Shown here: in pieces, positions 1 to 8,110 of the stretch
Layout of the letters: each line of letters opens with the position of its first letter
Numbering within the stretch: the first letter of the stretch is position 1
Assembly (NCBI GenBank): GCA_002501205.1
Contig: DLRW01000054.1
Coordinates: 1-36,330 of the forward strand
Direction of reading: 5' to 3'
DNA length: 36,330 bases
Source of the DNA: Flavobacteriales bacterium UBA7878
GTDB taxonomy: Bacteria; Bacteroidota; Bacteroidia; Flavobacteriales; Schleiferiaceae
The notes under the pieces: model-generated
The model's input: only the letters and a program-made list of their open reading frames with translations
Told to the model about the DNA's origin: nothing
Databases searched by the model: none
Program-made: the position numbers and the translations under genes

Positions 1-118
1 TGCAATGCAACTGAAGTGTCTCCCCTGGCACTTCGACTTTTTGGTGTAGGAGTAAAAAAGAAAGGAAGCAGATTAACAGGCTCAGAACTATAAAGATGAA
101 ATAGGCTTTGTTAGTCAT
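1..118 (-). CDS. N-terminus of a membrane-anchored protein, cut by the window edge
   Basis: An ATG at 118-116 on the minus strand opens a frame with no stop to the left edge (39 codons seen). The protein starts MTNKAYFIFIVLSLLICFLS, a short polar head followed by about 17 hydrophobic residues, then a soluble-looking stretch with QKVEVPGE. This is a typical signal anchor or uncleaved signal peptide. It lies 123 nt downstream of the polytopic membrane gene on the same strand, so the two may share a transcript. The rest of the protein lies outside the window and I cannot assign a function. Confidence 0.6.
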   Translation of the reverse strand, partial: MTNKAYFIFIVLSLLICFLSFLLLHQKVEVPGETLQLHC

Positions 119-154
119 GGTCTACAGATATAAACCAAAGATGTAAAAGCCGGG

Positions 155-231
155 CCTGAACCAGGTTCTAATTCAGGAATCAGAACTCATTTAGACGGCG
201 ATAATAGGTATTCGCTCGATGATTATCGAGC
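155..231. other. Two short inverted repeats between minus-strand genes
   Basis: CCTGAA (155-160) pairs with TTCAGG (172-177). Further on, GCTCGAT (214-220) and ATCGAGC (225-231) form a perfect 7-bp hairpin with a GATT loop, 11 nt after the stop codon of the membrane gene on the minus strand. The second could be a weak transcription end signal or mRNA-stabilising hairpin, but no T-run follows it. The function is inferred only from its position. Confidence 0.3.
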
Positions 232-241
232 AATTCGCAAT

Positions 242-1702
242 TTAAGGCTGAGCGATGGGCTTTGGCAACTTTCGATACAAGGCATAGCGTACTTCACGAC
301 TATTCCCTTCCAACTCCAACTTCCGGAGTCGAATGCCACGCTGTTCTATTTGCTTGGGAAAATGATCCAGCCAATCGTTTGCAATAATCAGGAAGTACTC
401 TTCATTAAGTGCTTCTTCCATCATCCGACCATCGCGTAAATGATCCCCTTCGCGGGTTATAGCCAAAACTTTAGGAGAAAGAGCATCCAATAGATGAGTA
501 TTCCAATAGGAGCCGATCACCGTAAAGTGTTCAATCTCGGGCTGAGCTAAAATCTTAGTGATCAATTCTTCGGCGCCAGAGCGACGAATTCTACCCTGAG
601 CGCCGGTTTCAAATTCGAGATTAAAGCGCAGGGAGGCATTCATAAGCGGCATAGAGATTAAAGCCACAAGAAAGAACTGTTCCCAACTATTGCCAAACTG
701 ATCCATAGCCCCGAATACCACCGCCGAAACAAAGAAAAAATAGGGCATGGTATGATAGCGAAAGGGCATTCCCATGACTGCATTCCAATTAGAAAGATGA
801 ATAAGCACAAAGGAAAAGATTGCACAGAGGAAAAAGATTTTGGTGATCGAGCTGAAGGCTTGTTTTCCGCGGATTCTTCGAATCAAAGTAAAGAGTAGTA
901 CCAGTAAAACAGAATAAAGCAAATAGCTGTTAAAAGGCTTGTTTCCATCGAAAACTAAGAGCTCCCCTAAACTTTGCACTTGTTTTGAAAATGACTCCCA
1001 AACCTTAGACCATGGCGCGAAAAAGGTTTGATAATCCTTTATTTTTACGGCCTGATTCTTTGCCGCTAAAACCAGTACCAGACCCAATCCGGCGCCAGAA
1101 AGCAGGAAATACCATCCCTTCTGCAAGAGCTTCCAAATAGCCCTGTATTCTACGAGTGCTAATGCTAGGTAAAAAGCCAAGGACATTTCGGAAGACCAAA
1201 TGGCCAGGAATGCTATAAAGGGCACTAAGAAAGATTTCCAGGAATCCTTGATTTTGGAGCTGCAGAACAAACTTAAGCTTAGGATCAGAAAGAAAAACTG
1301 GGCTAAATAGGGATGCCCCAATGAAACCTGCATCCAAAATGGGTAAACAGGGAATAGCAATACGGCACATAAGCCCAATGACCAAAAACTAAAATTGCTC
1401 AAGCGACAGAGCATGAAACTGGTGGCCGACAAAATTAAAACCTGCACCAAGCCCAGGGCCGTAAACGAATCGACCCCCAGTCTAATTAGCAAGGACCCCA
1501 ACATGGGGATAAAGCTTCCCAAACGATTTTGCCCCCAATAATACCAATCCTTAGTCCAGTCGAATCGCTCCGCCATGAGGATATGTATAGCATGATCTGA
1601 ATTCAGTTCTTCAAAATACCAAAGGCTATAATGAAAGAAGAATAAGGCAAAAAACAGAATGCCGGCCAGGACCAGAAAAAAGTTTAGAATACGCGGTTTC
1701 AA
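242..1702 (-). CDS. Polytopic membrane protein, GT-C glycosyltransferase-like
   Basis: A 486-residue protein with roughly ten hydrophobic segments from residue 7 to about 370, then a soluble C-terminal domain of about 110 residues. After the first membrane segment the loop reads LNSDHAIHILMAERFDW and DWYYWGQNRLGSF. An acidic residue in the first outer loop and an aromatic-rich second half are usual in GT-C enzymes of the PMT/ArnT type, which move sugars from polyprenyl-phosphate donors on the outer face of the inner membrane. No strict family motif is visible, so the assignment is inference; a membrane protein of unknown function is the safe call. The ATG start directly precedes a positively charged, then hydrophobic signal-anchor segment. 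The gene upstream is divergent (XRE regulator). Confidence 0.6.
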   Translation of the reverse strand: MKPRILNFFLVLAGILFFALFFFHYSLWYFEELNSDHAIHILMAERFDWTKDWYYWGQNRLGSFIPMLGSLLIRLGVDSFTALGLVQVLILSATSFMLCRLSNFSFWSLGLCAVLLFPVYPFWMQVSLGHPYLAQFFFLILSLSLFCSSKIKDSWKSFLVPFIAFLAIWSSEMSLAFYLALALVEYRAIWKLLQKGWYFLLSGAGLGLVLVLAAKNQAVKIKDYQTFFAPWSKVWESFSKQVQSLGELLVFDGNKPFNSYLLYSVLLVLLFTLIRRIRGKQAFSSITKIFFLCAIFSFVLIHLSNWNAVMGMPFRYHTMPYFFFVSAVVFGAMDQFGNSWEQFFLVALISMPLMNASLRFNLEFETGAQGRIRRSGAEELITKILAQPEIEHFTVIGSYWNTHLLDALSPKVLAITREGDHLRDGRMMEEALNEEYFLIIANDWLDHFPKQIEQRGIRLRKLELEGNSREVRYALYRKLPKPIAQP

Positions 1703-2072
1703 AGATGCTTGGCTATGCTTTAAAGCTCAAAGATAGCTTAGTGTTTGAAGTAGCATCGTCCCGCAGGCCTTTTTTAGCCTACAGCAGCGCTTCTATTTTG
1801 AACTTAAGGTTCAAAGGATGAAAGCAATTGATTCAAAAGCTACCATCCTTAATGGGATTTGATGAGCCTTATTGAAGCTATTCTATAAATGAAAATGTTG
1901 ATCTAAGCCATTAACCTTAACAAGGAAAAATGATTAAAACATACAGGTCTGTCCGGTTTAAGCTGAGCCCGTATTTATCATTTTTTGACTGCTGTGAAGG
2001 TCACCGCATCGGAATCCTTGAAAAATGCAGCAATTGCCAGGATGTTTACTTCCATTAAACAGGGGCTTATCG
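1703..2072. other. Intergenic region with a palindrome and a possible small ORF
   Basis: This stretch separates two divergent genes. It holds a 7-bp inverted repeat TTTGAAC/GTTCAAA at 1797-1815 with a 5-nt loop, which could be an operator, and a 42-codon ATG ORF at 1930-2058 (listed separately). No RNA gene or repeat family was recognised. Confidence 0.3.
1930..2058 (+). CDS. Possible small cysteine-containing peptide (doubtful)
   Basis: ATG at 1930 is preceded by AAGGAAAAA, a purine-rich stretch that could serve as a ribosome site, and the frame runs 42 codons to TAA at 2056. The peptide has four cysteines, two adjacent (DCCEGH) and two spaced as CSNC, an arrangement that could bind zinc. 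It ends 15 nt before the putative -7 element of the XRE-cupin gene. Such short ORFs arise often by chance and I recognise no family, so this is weakly supported. Confidence 0.15.
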   Translation: MIKTYRSVRFKLSPYLSFFDCCEGHRIGILEKCSNCQDVYFH

Positions 2073-2080
2073 TAAGTTTG
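2073..2080 (+). promoter_or_regulatory. Bacteroidota -7 promoter element for the XRE-cupin gene
   Basis: TAAGTTTG matches the TAnnTTTG consensus of the main Bacteroidota sigma factor and lies 19 nt before the ATG of the XRE-cupin gene, leaving a leader of about 15 nt. No clear TTG -33 box is seen at the usual distance. Confidence 0.45.
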
Positions 2081-2099
2081 AGGCCCAGAAGAACAAAAA

Positions 2100-2678
2100 A
2101 TGAACGAGCACCTCTTACTTCAAATCGCGAAAAAAATCAAAAGGGTTCGCAAAGAACACAGCCTTACCGTGCAAGAAGTTGCAACTCGCGCTGATGTGAG
2201 TAAAGGTTTAATTTCCAAAATTGAGAATGGACGCACCATCCCCAGCTTACCGGTTCTTCTATCTATCATTGGCGGCCTCGAGACCAATGCAGAAGAGTTT
2301 TTTCAAGGCTTTAGCTCTACCGAAGACCCTCAATTGGTGAAAGTGGTTAAGCGCAAAGAATATCAGTCATTTGAAAAGGAAGAAGCTAAAGGCTTTTATT
2401 ACCAACACATCCTTAGCAAAGACCTGGAAAACCTAACACTGGAATGCGTTTTACTAACGCTAACCCCAGGGGCCGAACGCGAAAAGGTTACCACCGATGC
2501 CTTTGAATACAAATACATTCTTAAAGGTTCTGCAACTTACTTGATTGACGATAAAACCTATGAGCTAGAAGAAGGGGATAGCCTCTATTTTAATGGTCGT
2601 CTGCCTCACGTTCCCCAAAACAATGGTAGTGAAGACTGCTTAATGCTCATTATGTATTTCTTTAATAAGGAAAGTTAA
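2100..2678 (+). CDS. XRE-family transcriptional regulator with C-terminal cupin domain
   Basis: A 192-residue one-component regulator. Residues about 7-62 form a helix-turn-helix of the XRE type (IKRVRKEHSLTVQEVATRAD, then GLISKIENGRTIPSL). Residues about 115-187 form a small cupin barrel, with the usual GSATYLIDDKTYELEEGDSL and FNGRLPHVPQN segments. In this family the cupin senses a small ligand and the HTH binds the promoter of a catabolic or transport operon. It stands at the edge of the phosphonate-like locus and converges on the phosphonatase-like HAD gene, so it is a good candidate regulator of that locus (inference). A shared terminator hairpin lies between them. The start ATG follows an A-rich stretch, and no SD is seen. 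Confidence 0.85.
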   Translation: MNEHLLLQIAKKIKRVRKEHSLTVQEVATRADVSKGLISKIENGRTIPSLPVLLSIIGGLETNAEEFFQGFSSTEDPQLVKVVKRKEYQSFEKEEAKGFYYQHILSKDLENLTLECVLLTLTPGAEREKVTTDAFEYKYILKGSATYLIDDKTYELEEGDSLYFNGRLPHVPQNNGSEDCLMLIMYFFNKES

Positions 2679-2700
2679 AAAGCACCCTCCCGGAGGAGGG
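2677..2700 (-). terminator. Hairpin terminator between convergent genes
   Basis: CCCTCC (2685-2690) pairs with GGAGGG (2695-2700) around a 4-nt loop. Read on the minus strand the stem is followed within three bases by five T residues, so it best serves the HAD gene ending at 2715. It may also stop the plus-strand XRE gene, though that side lacks a T-run. Confidence 0.6.
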
Positions 2701-2714
2701 CACCTGTCTTAACC

Positions 2715-3446
2715 CTAAACAACAATTGAAGCCTGAGTATCGATATAATCTGTGAGTTCAGATAAATCGCGTAACAAACCATCGTTTTCAAAAACCATTA
2801 ATTGATCACGGCTATGGGTTCCATTCACCACTCCTAGTGAAATCCCTACGTCGGCGGCTTTCCCAGACTGAAGATCAGAAGGGGTATCTCCGATATTAAT
2901 TACCCGCTTCGGATCTTTCAAGTCCAGTTTCTCCATTGCCAGTTGAATCATGTCTGGGGCCGGCCTGCCGTTCTTCACATCATCGCTGCAAACCGACACA
3001 TCAATAATACTTTCGCCCTCGGCGATATAATCACTATTGAGGCCCTTGTCCCAGTTTAATTGCTGTAAAATCAAATCGGTTACCTCCCGGTAAAAACCCG
3101 TAGTTAAACCAATCTTTATTCCCTTCTGCTTTAAATTTTTAAATAAATCTTCGGCAAATGGCTGCGGAATAACCGGATGCGTTTTATAATGATTCTCAAG
3201 AACCTCGCGAAACAGTGCATAGGTCTCATCCACCTTTTTCTCGATCTCCGGATGGCCTTGCCCCAAATGCTCTGTCCATAATAACTGGAACACTCTTCTC
3301 TTGGACCAGCCCTGCAAGGCTAAAATTCGTTCGGCTGGAATTTCCAATCCACTTTTAACTAAAGCGGCCTCAAAACAGGACTGCACTTCATTCTTATCAT
3401 GTACCGTGGTTCCGGCCATGTCGAAGACTACTAAATCTATTGTCAT
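2715..3446 (-). CDS. Phosphonatase-like HAD hydrolase (PhnX-related clade)
   Basis: A 243-residue HAD-superfamily enzyme. Motif I is FDMAGTT with nucleophile Asp9. Ala11 stands where ordinary HAD phosphatases have the second Asp, a hallmark of phosphonoacetaldehyde hydrolase. The cap carries GWSKRRVF with Lys49, a candidate for the Schiff-base lysine. The residue before motif IV is an arginine (NGRPAPD, Arg161) instead of the usual lysine, again as in phosphonatases. Motif IV is GDTPSD (Asp187, Asp191). These features match the phosphonatase-like family TIGR03351, which is thought to cleave the C-P bond of phosphonoacetaldehyde or a hydroxylated analogue; that substrate remains unproven. The gene is last in a minus-strand unit after the TonB receptor and secreted hydrolase, with a 61-nt gap. 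No phnW-type transaminase is nearby, as is usual for this clade. Confidence 0.85.
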   Translation of the reverse strand: MTIDLVVFDMAGTTVHDKNEVQSCFEAALVKSGLEIPAERILALQGWSKRRVFQLLWTEHLGQGHPEIEKKVDETYALFREVLENHYKTHPVIPQPFAEDLFKNLKQKGIKIGLTTGFYREVTDLILQQLNWDKGLNSDYIAEGESIIDVSVCSDDVKNGRPAPDMIQLAMEKLDLKDPKRVINIGDTPSDLQSGKAADVGISLGVVNGTHSRDQLMVFENDGLLRDLSELTDYIDTQASIVV

Positions 3447-3507
3447 TTTAAATCTTAAATACTAAAGCTTGTGTTGAATCTTGGGAAACTTATTCTTTCT
3501 GCTTCCC

Positions 3508-4791
3508 TTAATGGCGGATCACAATTTTGCGATTAATGAGCGCTTCACCCTGACGAATGCGCAAGAGGTAAAATCCATTTTCCAAATGAGCGACCTCAAT
3601 TACAGCCTGCGGGCTCAAGTCCAATTCGCCCGCTGCACTTAAGCGACCATTAAGATCAATTAATTCATAGCTGATCTTACCATTAAAAGCACCATTGGAT
3701 TGCAATTGAATTTGAGACTGTACGGGATTGGGATATACACCGAAAGCCGCATCTGCATGCTTTTCATTTAAAGACACTCCTTTAATTCCCCCTTTCTGGT
3801 TTTCGTATAAAGTAGAGTCGTAATTATCAGGAGTTAACCAGGAACGACCATCTAAATTCCAGCGTGATTTTACATCATCACCATCCAAACCAGGTAAAAG
3901 GTGATCGATAATGGTAACCGCTACATCCGTTTGCTTGGGCACCTGACCCAATAAAGTAGAATCTACCGGATTGCTGGGCATTTGATAGGAGCCAATATCA
4001 GGACCGGTTAAGGTTTTATTCTGCAAGAAAGGGGCACTGGCGAACCACCAGATATGACGCTCCTGATCACTGTTCCCACCATGACCAAAACCTAATCCAC
4101 CATGATCGGTTGAACATACGATTAACCATTCTTCCTGAGCATAAGTAGGACGGGCTTTGAGGGCTTTTAAAATAGCCTTCACCTGAGCATCATTATTCTC
4201 AATGGCATTGATATAGGCTGGGCTGGTTAGGGAAAAGCCCGTTCCGTGTCCGGCACCATCTGCGTCCTGAATGTAAGCGAAAAGGAAATCGAGGTTAGGA
4301 TCTTGCAACTGGATAATGGAAGCGTCACGAATTAAATCCTGACCCTGATTACCCACATCAATCGAAAGGTCCCATTTGGCATTGTACACATGACCACCCG
4401 TTCCTTTAGAAGCATCATCCATGGAGTTCCAGGTAATGATTTGTACGGCTTTAATAGCCCTCTCTTCCTTAATACGATTCACCAAATAAGGCCAATTCGC
4501 ATAGTCGGCCCCGGTATAACTGTTATTGGTTACTTTATGCTTGGCCTCATTTACGCCAGTAAGCATATTACTCCAGGATGGACCAGATACCGTAACTCCC
4601 ATATGCCAGGCATCGAAGGTGTTAATCCCGGTATTCATCAAACTATCCAAGGTAGGAGTATTGGCCTGCTGAAGGGCATCCGAACGGGTGCCATCCAAAC
4701 CAATGAATAAAACTTTAGGCTCCTTGGTTTGCGCTTGCGCTGCAGTGAAGCCAAATACTGCGGCCGCAACAAGTAGTTGTTTAATTTTCAT
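3508..4791 (-). CDS. Secreted alkaline-phosphatase-superfamily phosphodiesterase/hydrolase with T9SS tail
   Basis: A 427-residue protein. Residues 1-20 form a cleavable signal peptide ending AAQAQ. The catalytic domain (about 25-310) is of the nucleotide pyrophosphatase/phosphodiesterase type: metal-binding Asp33 in GLDGTRSD, a nucleophile region VSGPSWSNMLTG where Ser69 aligns with the usual Thr, a metal site DADGAGHGTG, and STDHGG. Residues about 350-427 are a type IX sorting domain (AFGVYPNPVQ, then a beta-rich tail ending KIVIRH), so the enzyme should be exported to the cell surface. It starts 5 nt after the TonB-dependent receptor stop, so the two are almost certainly co-transcribed. It probably frees a phosphorylated or phosphonylated product for uptake by that receptor (inference). 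The exact substrate cannot be read from sequence. Confidence 0.85.
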   Translation of the reverse strand: MKIKQLLVAAAVFGFTAAQAQTKEPKVLFIGLDGTRSDALQQANTPTLDSLMNTGINTFDAWHMGVTVSGPSWSNMLTGVNEAKHKVTNNSYTGADYANWPYLVNRIKEERAIKAVQIITWNSMDDASKGTGGHVYNAKWDLSIDVGNQGQDLIRDASIIQLQDPNLDFLFAYIQDADGAGHGTGFSLTSPAYINAIENNDAQVKAILKALKARPTYAQEEWLIVCSTDHGGLGFGHGGNSDQERHIWWFASAPFLQNKTLTGPDIGSYQMPSNPVDSTLLGQVPKQTDVAVTIIDHLLPGLDGDDVKSRWNLDGRSWLTPDNYDSTLYENQKGGIKGVSLNEKHADAAFGVYPNPVQSQIQLQSNGAFNGKISYELIDLNGRLSAAGELDLSPQAVIEVAHLENGFYLLRIRQGEALINRKIVIRH

Positions 4792-4796
4792 AGTAA

Positions 4797-7700
4797 TTAT
4801 TTGAGAAATTGATATTTCACTCCGATTAAGGCTCTAATACCGTAGTACTCTACCTGCACCGGTCTTTCACGGCGACCGCGGTAAACCACATAAGGCGTAT
4901 TCAGAAGATTATTGAATTCTGCATAGACATTGAGCTTATCGGTAAGGTCATAGCTCAATGAGAAATCCAAGCCCAAACTCTTGCCCATGTACATGTCAAA
5001 GTCATTGCTCTGATTAAATACCACCGGTTCTCCGGTTTGAGGATCTTTAACCGCGATAAGGTTGAGTTCCACCAAATAAGGATCGCGGTAGTTAAGACCA
5101 ATATTGGCACCCAACTTCTTGCGCTCGTAAGACCAGCGGAAATTGAAAACATTGCCCGACTGTCGAGGTAAATCCTGCATTTCTTCCCGAGCATGGATCT
5201 TCATGGCCGATGCGGTATAGGAATAATTTAGTGATACCGAGCTATACTTTAACTGCCAGGGCAAAAAGTCGAGCTTACGCTGATAGGATAATTCAAATCC
5301 ACCCACATGAGCATATGGCGCATTTTTATACTCTTTAGACATGATACCACCGGGTGGACGGTAGGTATTGGAAACCCCACTTACATTTAAATCATCACTG
5401 CGGAAGGAAACAAAGATGTGATCGGTTACATACTTGTAGTAAGCGCCAATGCTAAACAATCCATGCAGGCCGAAGTAGCGCTGAAAAGTAAGGTCGACAT
5501 TCCAGGAATAGGTAGGACGTATATCCGGGTTTCCATAAAGCGCATGGAAATGGGTATAGTGGATATCCGGCTGGCCAGGCTTAATCTCATTGAAATTGGG
5601 TCGGCGCATAGCGCGGGTAACTGCAGCCCTTAGACTAGACTCATCCCCATACTTTACATTCAAATTGGCCATGGGTAAAACCGATAGATACTTGCGTTCG
5701 ATGTGATCGGTTTCCAACCAGGAATCTACCATCACGTCGCCGGTATTGGGATTGAAATAGGTACTGTCTTCCGAGCGTGCAGCATTTACTTCTACCTGAG
5801 TTTCTTCCACACGTAAACCTAAATCCAAGCTAGCCCTTTGACTTAATTCCCATTCCAAAGAGAGATAGCCTGCCTTTACCTGTTCGGTATAATCGTAATT
5901 AGAGCCGATAAACTGTTTATAGATTTCGGTAGTCTTGGAACCGAAGGGTAAAAAGAGCAGTTTGTCACTATAGGTCGAAATCCAATTTTGCATACCGGCA
6001 TCCGACATAAAGGTTTCGGTATAAGGTTGATAATTCCCCCCTTCTTCGGAAAGGTAATTGCTCAATTGCGGAATAGCCGCCAATTCATTTTCATTATAAA
6101 GGAAAGCCTCATTCACCTTTTGTGGATCGCGAATCCAGGTGATTAAGCCATAAGTACGATATCCCTCTTTCTGGCGAAACTTCGCCCCGAAGTGCAATTT
6201 CATGCGTGAGTTCAGATTGTAATGCCAATCGGCTGTTACCACAATAGGATCACGCTCGTAGACCTTGCGCAATTCGGTATAAGTCTTTTTATGGGTAAAG
6301 AGGGTGTCTTCTGGTTTTACCGGAACGATGTGCTCGTACTGCGGCTGAAGATTATCCGCTGGAGTTCCATAGCCTGGAATGGGACTATCAATATCCAAAA
6401 GCTTTAATCGGGTATAGGCATTTTGTTCGTCGGTAGGATTGCCATTTTCATCGAGATAGAGGTAATCCTTAAATCGAACTAATTTCTCATACTCAATTAC
6501 ATTATAGCCATAAGGCTGGCCACCATTATCGCCCGAAGGGCCGTAGCGGAAGGCTGATTCATAGCGCGATAGTTTCCAATCGAAGCTGAGTCGATCTCCG
6601 AAATTATGGGCTCCACCCACATTAAAGCCCGAAAGATCATTGATCATCAGATTGTGGATGTTCTGCAAAACAATGGATTGCCCTACACCCGCAACCCAAT
6701 TATACATGGTTTTACGGTTAAACTCCATATCATCCTGACGACCGTAAAAACCCAGGGCATAAAAAGTATGATTCTCGTTTAAACGGAAATCGGTTTTGGC
6801 ATGCAGGCCATAGGTTGTACGCTCACCATTGTATTTCCGAAGCTCCAATCGCTCGATATTATGGTTATCGTTATTACTATAGAAAATCTCGTAATTATCG
6901 GTCGCCCAGTTTCTTTGGTAAATGGAGCCGCCGCCTACTAAGCCCCAACGCTTATTGGGCCCGAATCGGCGCCCCATTAAAAGGGTACCGTTCCACAGCG
7001 GCTGCTGAGCTTTGAAATTTGCCCCCAAACCTGCCTGTACATTAATGGTAGGATCTTCAGGAACATATTTAGTGATGAAATTGGCACTACCGCCAATGGC
7101 ATCTCCTTCAATTTGAGGAGACAAGTTTTGATTGTACTTGATGTATTCGATCAAACTGGTGGGTAGAACTTCGAAGTTCATAGCCCGACCTTCATCCTCT
7201 TCATTGGCTACCGGCAAACGATCACCATTTACCAAGGCCGCGCCCCAATCGGCTGGGGTACCGCGAAAAGAAATTGAACTCCCTTCCCCTTGATCCGTTT
7301 CCATCACCACCCCTGGCATCCGCTGCAAGGCCTCTGCTGCATTACGATCTGGCAAGCGCTCAATACCATCTGAAGACACTACCTGAGCCAGGTTCAAGGA
7401 TTTCTTTTGCAGGAGGATAGCCTTCTCTTCCCCTTCATCCAGGCGAGCCTGCACCTCAACTTGATCAAGCATAGTACCTCCGCCTAGAACTACTGGCTTC
7501 TTAAGCCGGTAAACCGGCTTTGCAATCTTGATGGAAAGCTCCTGACTCTCCATCCCTACGAAGGAGATAATCAGAATATGGTTGCCATAGCTCACATTTT
7601 CAATCACAAATACTCCGGCAGTATCGGCCACTGCCCCCAGCTCGGTTCCCTTTACATGGGCAGTTGCACCCGGCAAAGGACCCACATCATCCCGAACCTC

Positions 7701-7826
7701 ACCTATCACTTTGGCTTGTGCAAAAGCGTTTTGCCCCAGCAACAAAGTCCCCATCAAACACAGACCTTTTAAGGCCTTTGCCATGCTTGCGTAAAATGGA
7801 TTTACGCTCCTTCCTTTTGTTGTCAT
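4797..7826 (-). CDS. TonB-dependent outer membrane receptor with carboxypeptidase-regulatory-like domain
   Basis: About 1009 residues from the chosen start. A signal peptide (MAKALKGLCLMGTLLLGQNAF) is followed by a CarboxypepD_reg-like beta-sandwich (KVIGEVRDDVGPLPGATAHV), a plug domain (LPDRNAAEALQRMPGV, then a GDRLPV segment), and a long beta-barrel ending in VKYQFLK with a terminal aromatic strand. Such receptors import substrates with energy from TonB-ExbBD. The plug and barrel resemble the FecA/CirA-like group rather than SusC, and no SusD partner is present. The frame extends to an ATG at 7871, but a promoter element overlaps that position. The ATG at 7826 (MTTKGRS) is therefore preferred; 7784 is also possible. 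It is the first gene of a unit with the secreted hydrolase and the phosphonatase-like HAD, suggesting the cargo is an organophosphorus compound (inference). Confidence 0.9.
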   Translation of the reverse strand: MTTKGRSVNPFYASMAKALKGLCLMGTLLLGQNAFAQAKVIGEVRDDVGPLPGATAHVKGTELGAVADTAGVFVIENVSYGNHILIISFVGMESQELSIKIAKPVYRLKKPVVLGGGTMLDQVEVQARLDEGEEKAILLQKKSLNLAQVVSSDGIERLPDRNAAEALQRMPGVVMETDQGEGSSISFRGTPADWGAALVNGDRLPVANEEDEGRAMNFEVLPTSLIEYIKYNQNLSPQIEGDAIGGSANFITKYVPEDPTINVQAGLGANFKAQQPLWNGTLLMGRRFGPNKRWGLVGGGSIYQRNWATDNYEIFYSNNDNHNIERLELRKYNGERTTYGLHAKTDFRLNENHTFYALGFYGRQDDMEFNRKTMYNWVAGVGQSIVLQNIHNLMINDLSGFNVGGAHNFGDRLSFDWKLSRYESAFRYGPSGDNGGQPYGYNVIEYEKLVRFKDYLYLDENGNPTDEQNAYTRLKLLDIDSPIPGYGTPADNLQPQYEHIVPVKPEDTLFTHKKTYTELRKVYERDPIVVTADWHYNLNSRMKLHFGAKFRQKEGYRTYGLITWIRDPQKVNEAFLYNENELAAIPQLSNYLSEEGGNYQPYTETFMSDAGMQNWISTYSDKLLFLPFGSKTTEIYKQFIGSNYDYTEQVKAGYLSLEWELSQRASLDLGLRVEETQVEVNAARSEDSTYFNPNTGDVMVDSWLETDHIERKYLSVLPMANLNVKYGDESSLRAAVTRAMRRPNFNEIKPGQPDIHYTHFHALYGNPDIRPTYSWNVDLTFQRYFGLHGLFSIGAYYKYVTDHIFVSFRSDDLNVSGVSNTYRPPGGIMSKEYKNAPYAHVGGFELSYQRKLDFLPWQLKYSSVSLNYSYTASAMKIHAREEMQDLPRQSGNVFNFRWSYERKKLGANIGLNYRDPYLVELNLIAVKDPQTGEPVVFNQSNDFDMYMGKSLGLDFSLSYDLTDKLNVYAEFNNLLNTPYVVYRGRRERPVQVEYYGIRALIGVKYQFLK

Positions 7827-7868
7827 TATTGATTTCAGAACCGGAAACATCATGTTAATAATCTGTGG

Positions 7869-7901
7869 CAAATGTATCCGATTTGATTACATATATTCAA
7901 C
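7869..7901 (-). promoter_or_regulatory. Promoter of the TonB receptor-hydrolase-HAD unit
   Basis: On the minus strand TACATTTG (7876-7869) matches the Bacteroidota -7 consensus TAnnTTTG, and a TTG (7900-7898) lies 21 nt upstream of it, the usual -33 spacing. Transcription would begin near 7863, which excludes the most upstream ATG (7871) as the start of the receptor and favours the one at 7826. Confidence 0.6.
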
Positions 7902-8056
7902 TTCTGCCTTTTACCAAATTGTTAAGCCTAAGTAAAAGAAAGTGATTTTTATTAGGTTTTTACACCTGTATTTCAATGACTTGAGTAGACAAAGCCACCT
8001 CAACACACATTCAGTCAAATAATATACCACACAAATATGTTTCCTTATAATAAACA

Positions 8057-8086
8057 AAGGGAGGCACCCCAACGAGCACCTCCCTT
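8057..8086 (-). terminator. Rho-independent terminator after the LamG/FN3 gene
   Basis: AAGGGAGG (8057-8064) and CCTCCCTT (8079-8086) form a perfect 8-bp stem with a 14-nt loop, starting 24 nt after the minus-strand stop codon and followed by a T-rich stretch (TTTGTTTATT on the minus strand). It separates the LamG/FN3 gene from the receptor operon downstream. Confidence 0.65.
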
Positions 8087-8110
8087 CAGATAATTAAGCA
8101 AAATAAAATC

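Noticed and set aside
4390..4710. 106-codon plus-strand ORF inside the secreted hydrolase gene
   Set aside because: It lies wholly antisense to a well-supported gene and shows no family motif; the same holds for the antisense or overlapping ORFs at 1005-1385, 10842-11081, 20289-20696, 31974-32352 and 34362-34727.
7503..7520. Perfect hairpin AAGCCGG/CCGGCTT as a regulatory element
   Set aside because: It lies inside the receptor coding sequence and is explained by the codons for KPVYRL; no nearby start, stop or T-run supports a signal.
4797..7826. SusC-type glycan receptor
   Set aside because: No SusD-like lipoprotein follows, and the partner genes are phosphate/phosphonate enzymes rather than glycan-degrading ones.
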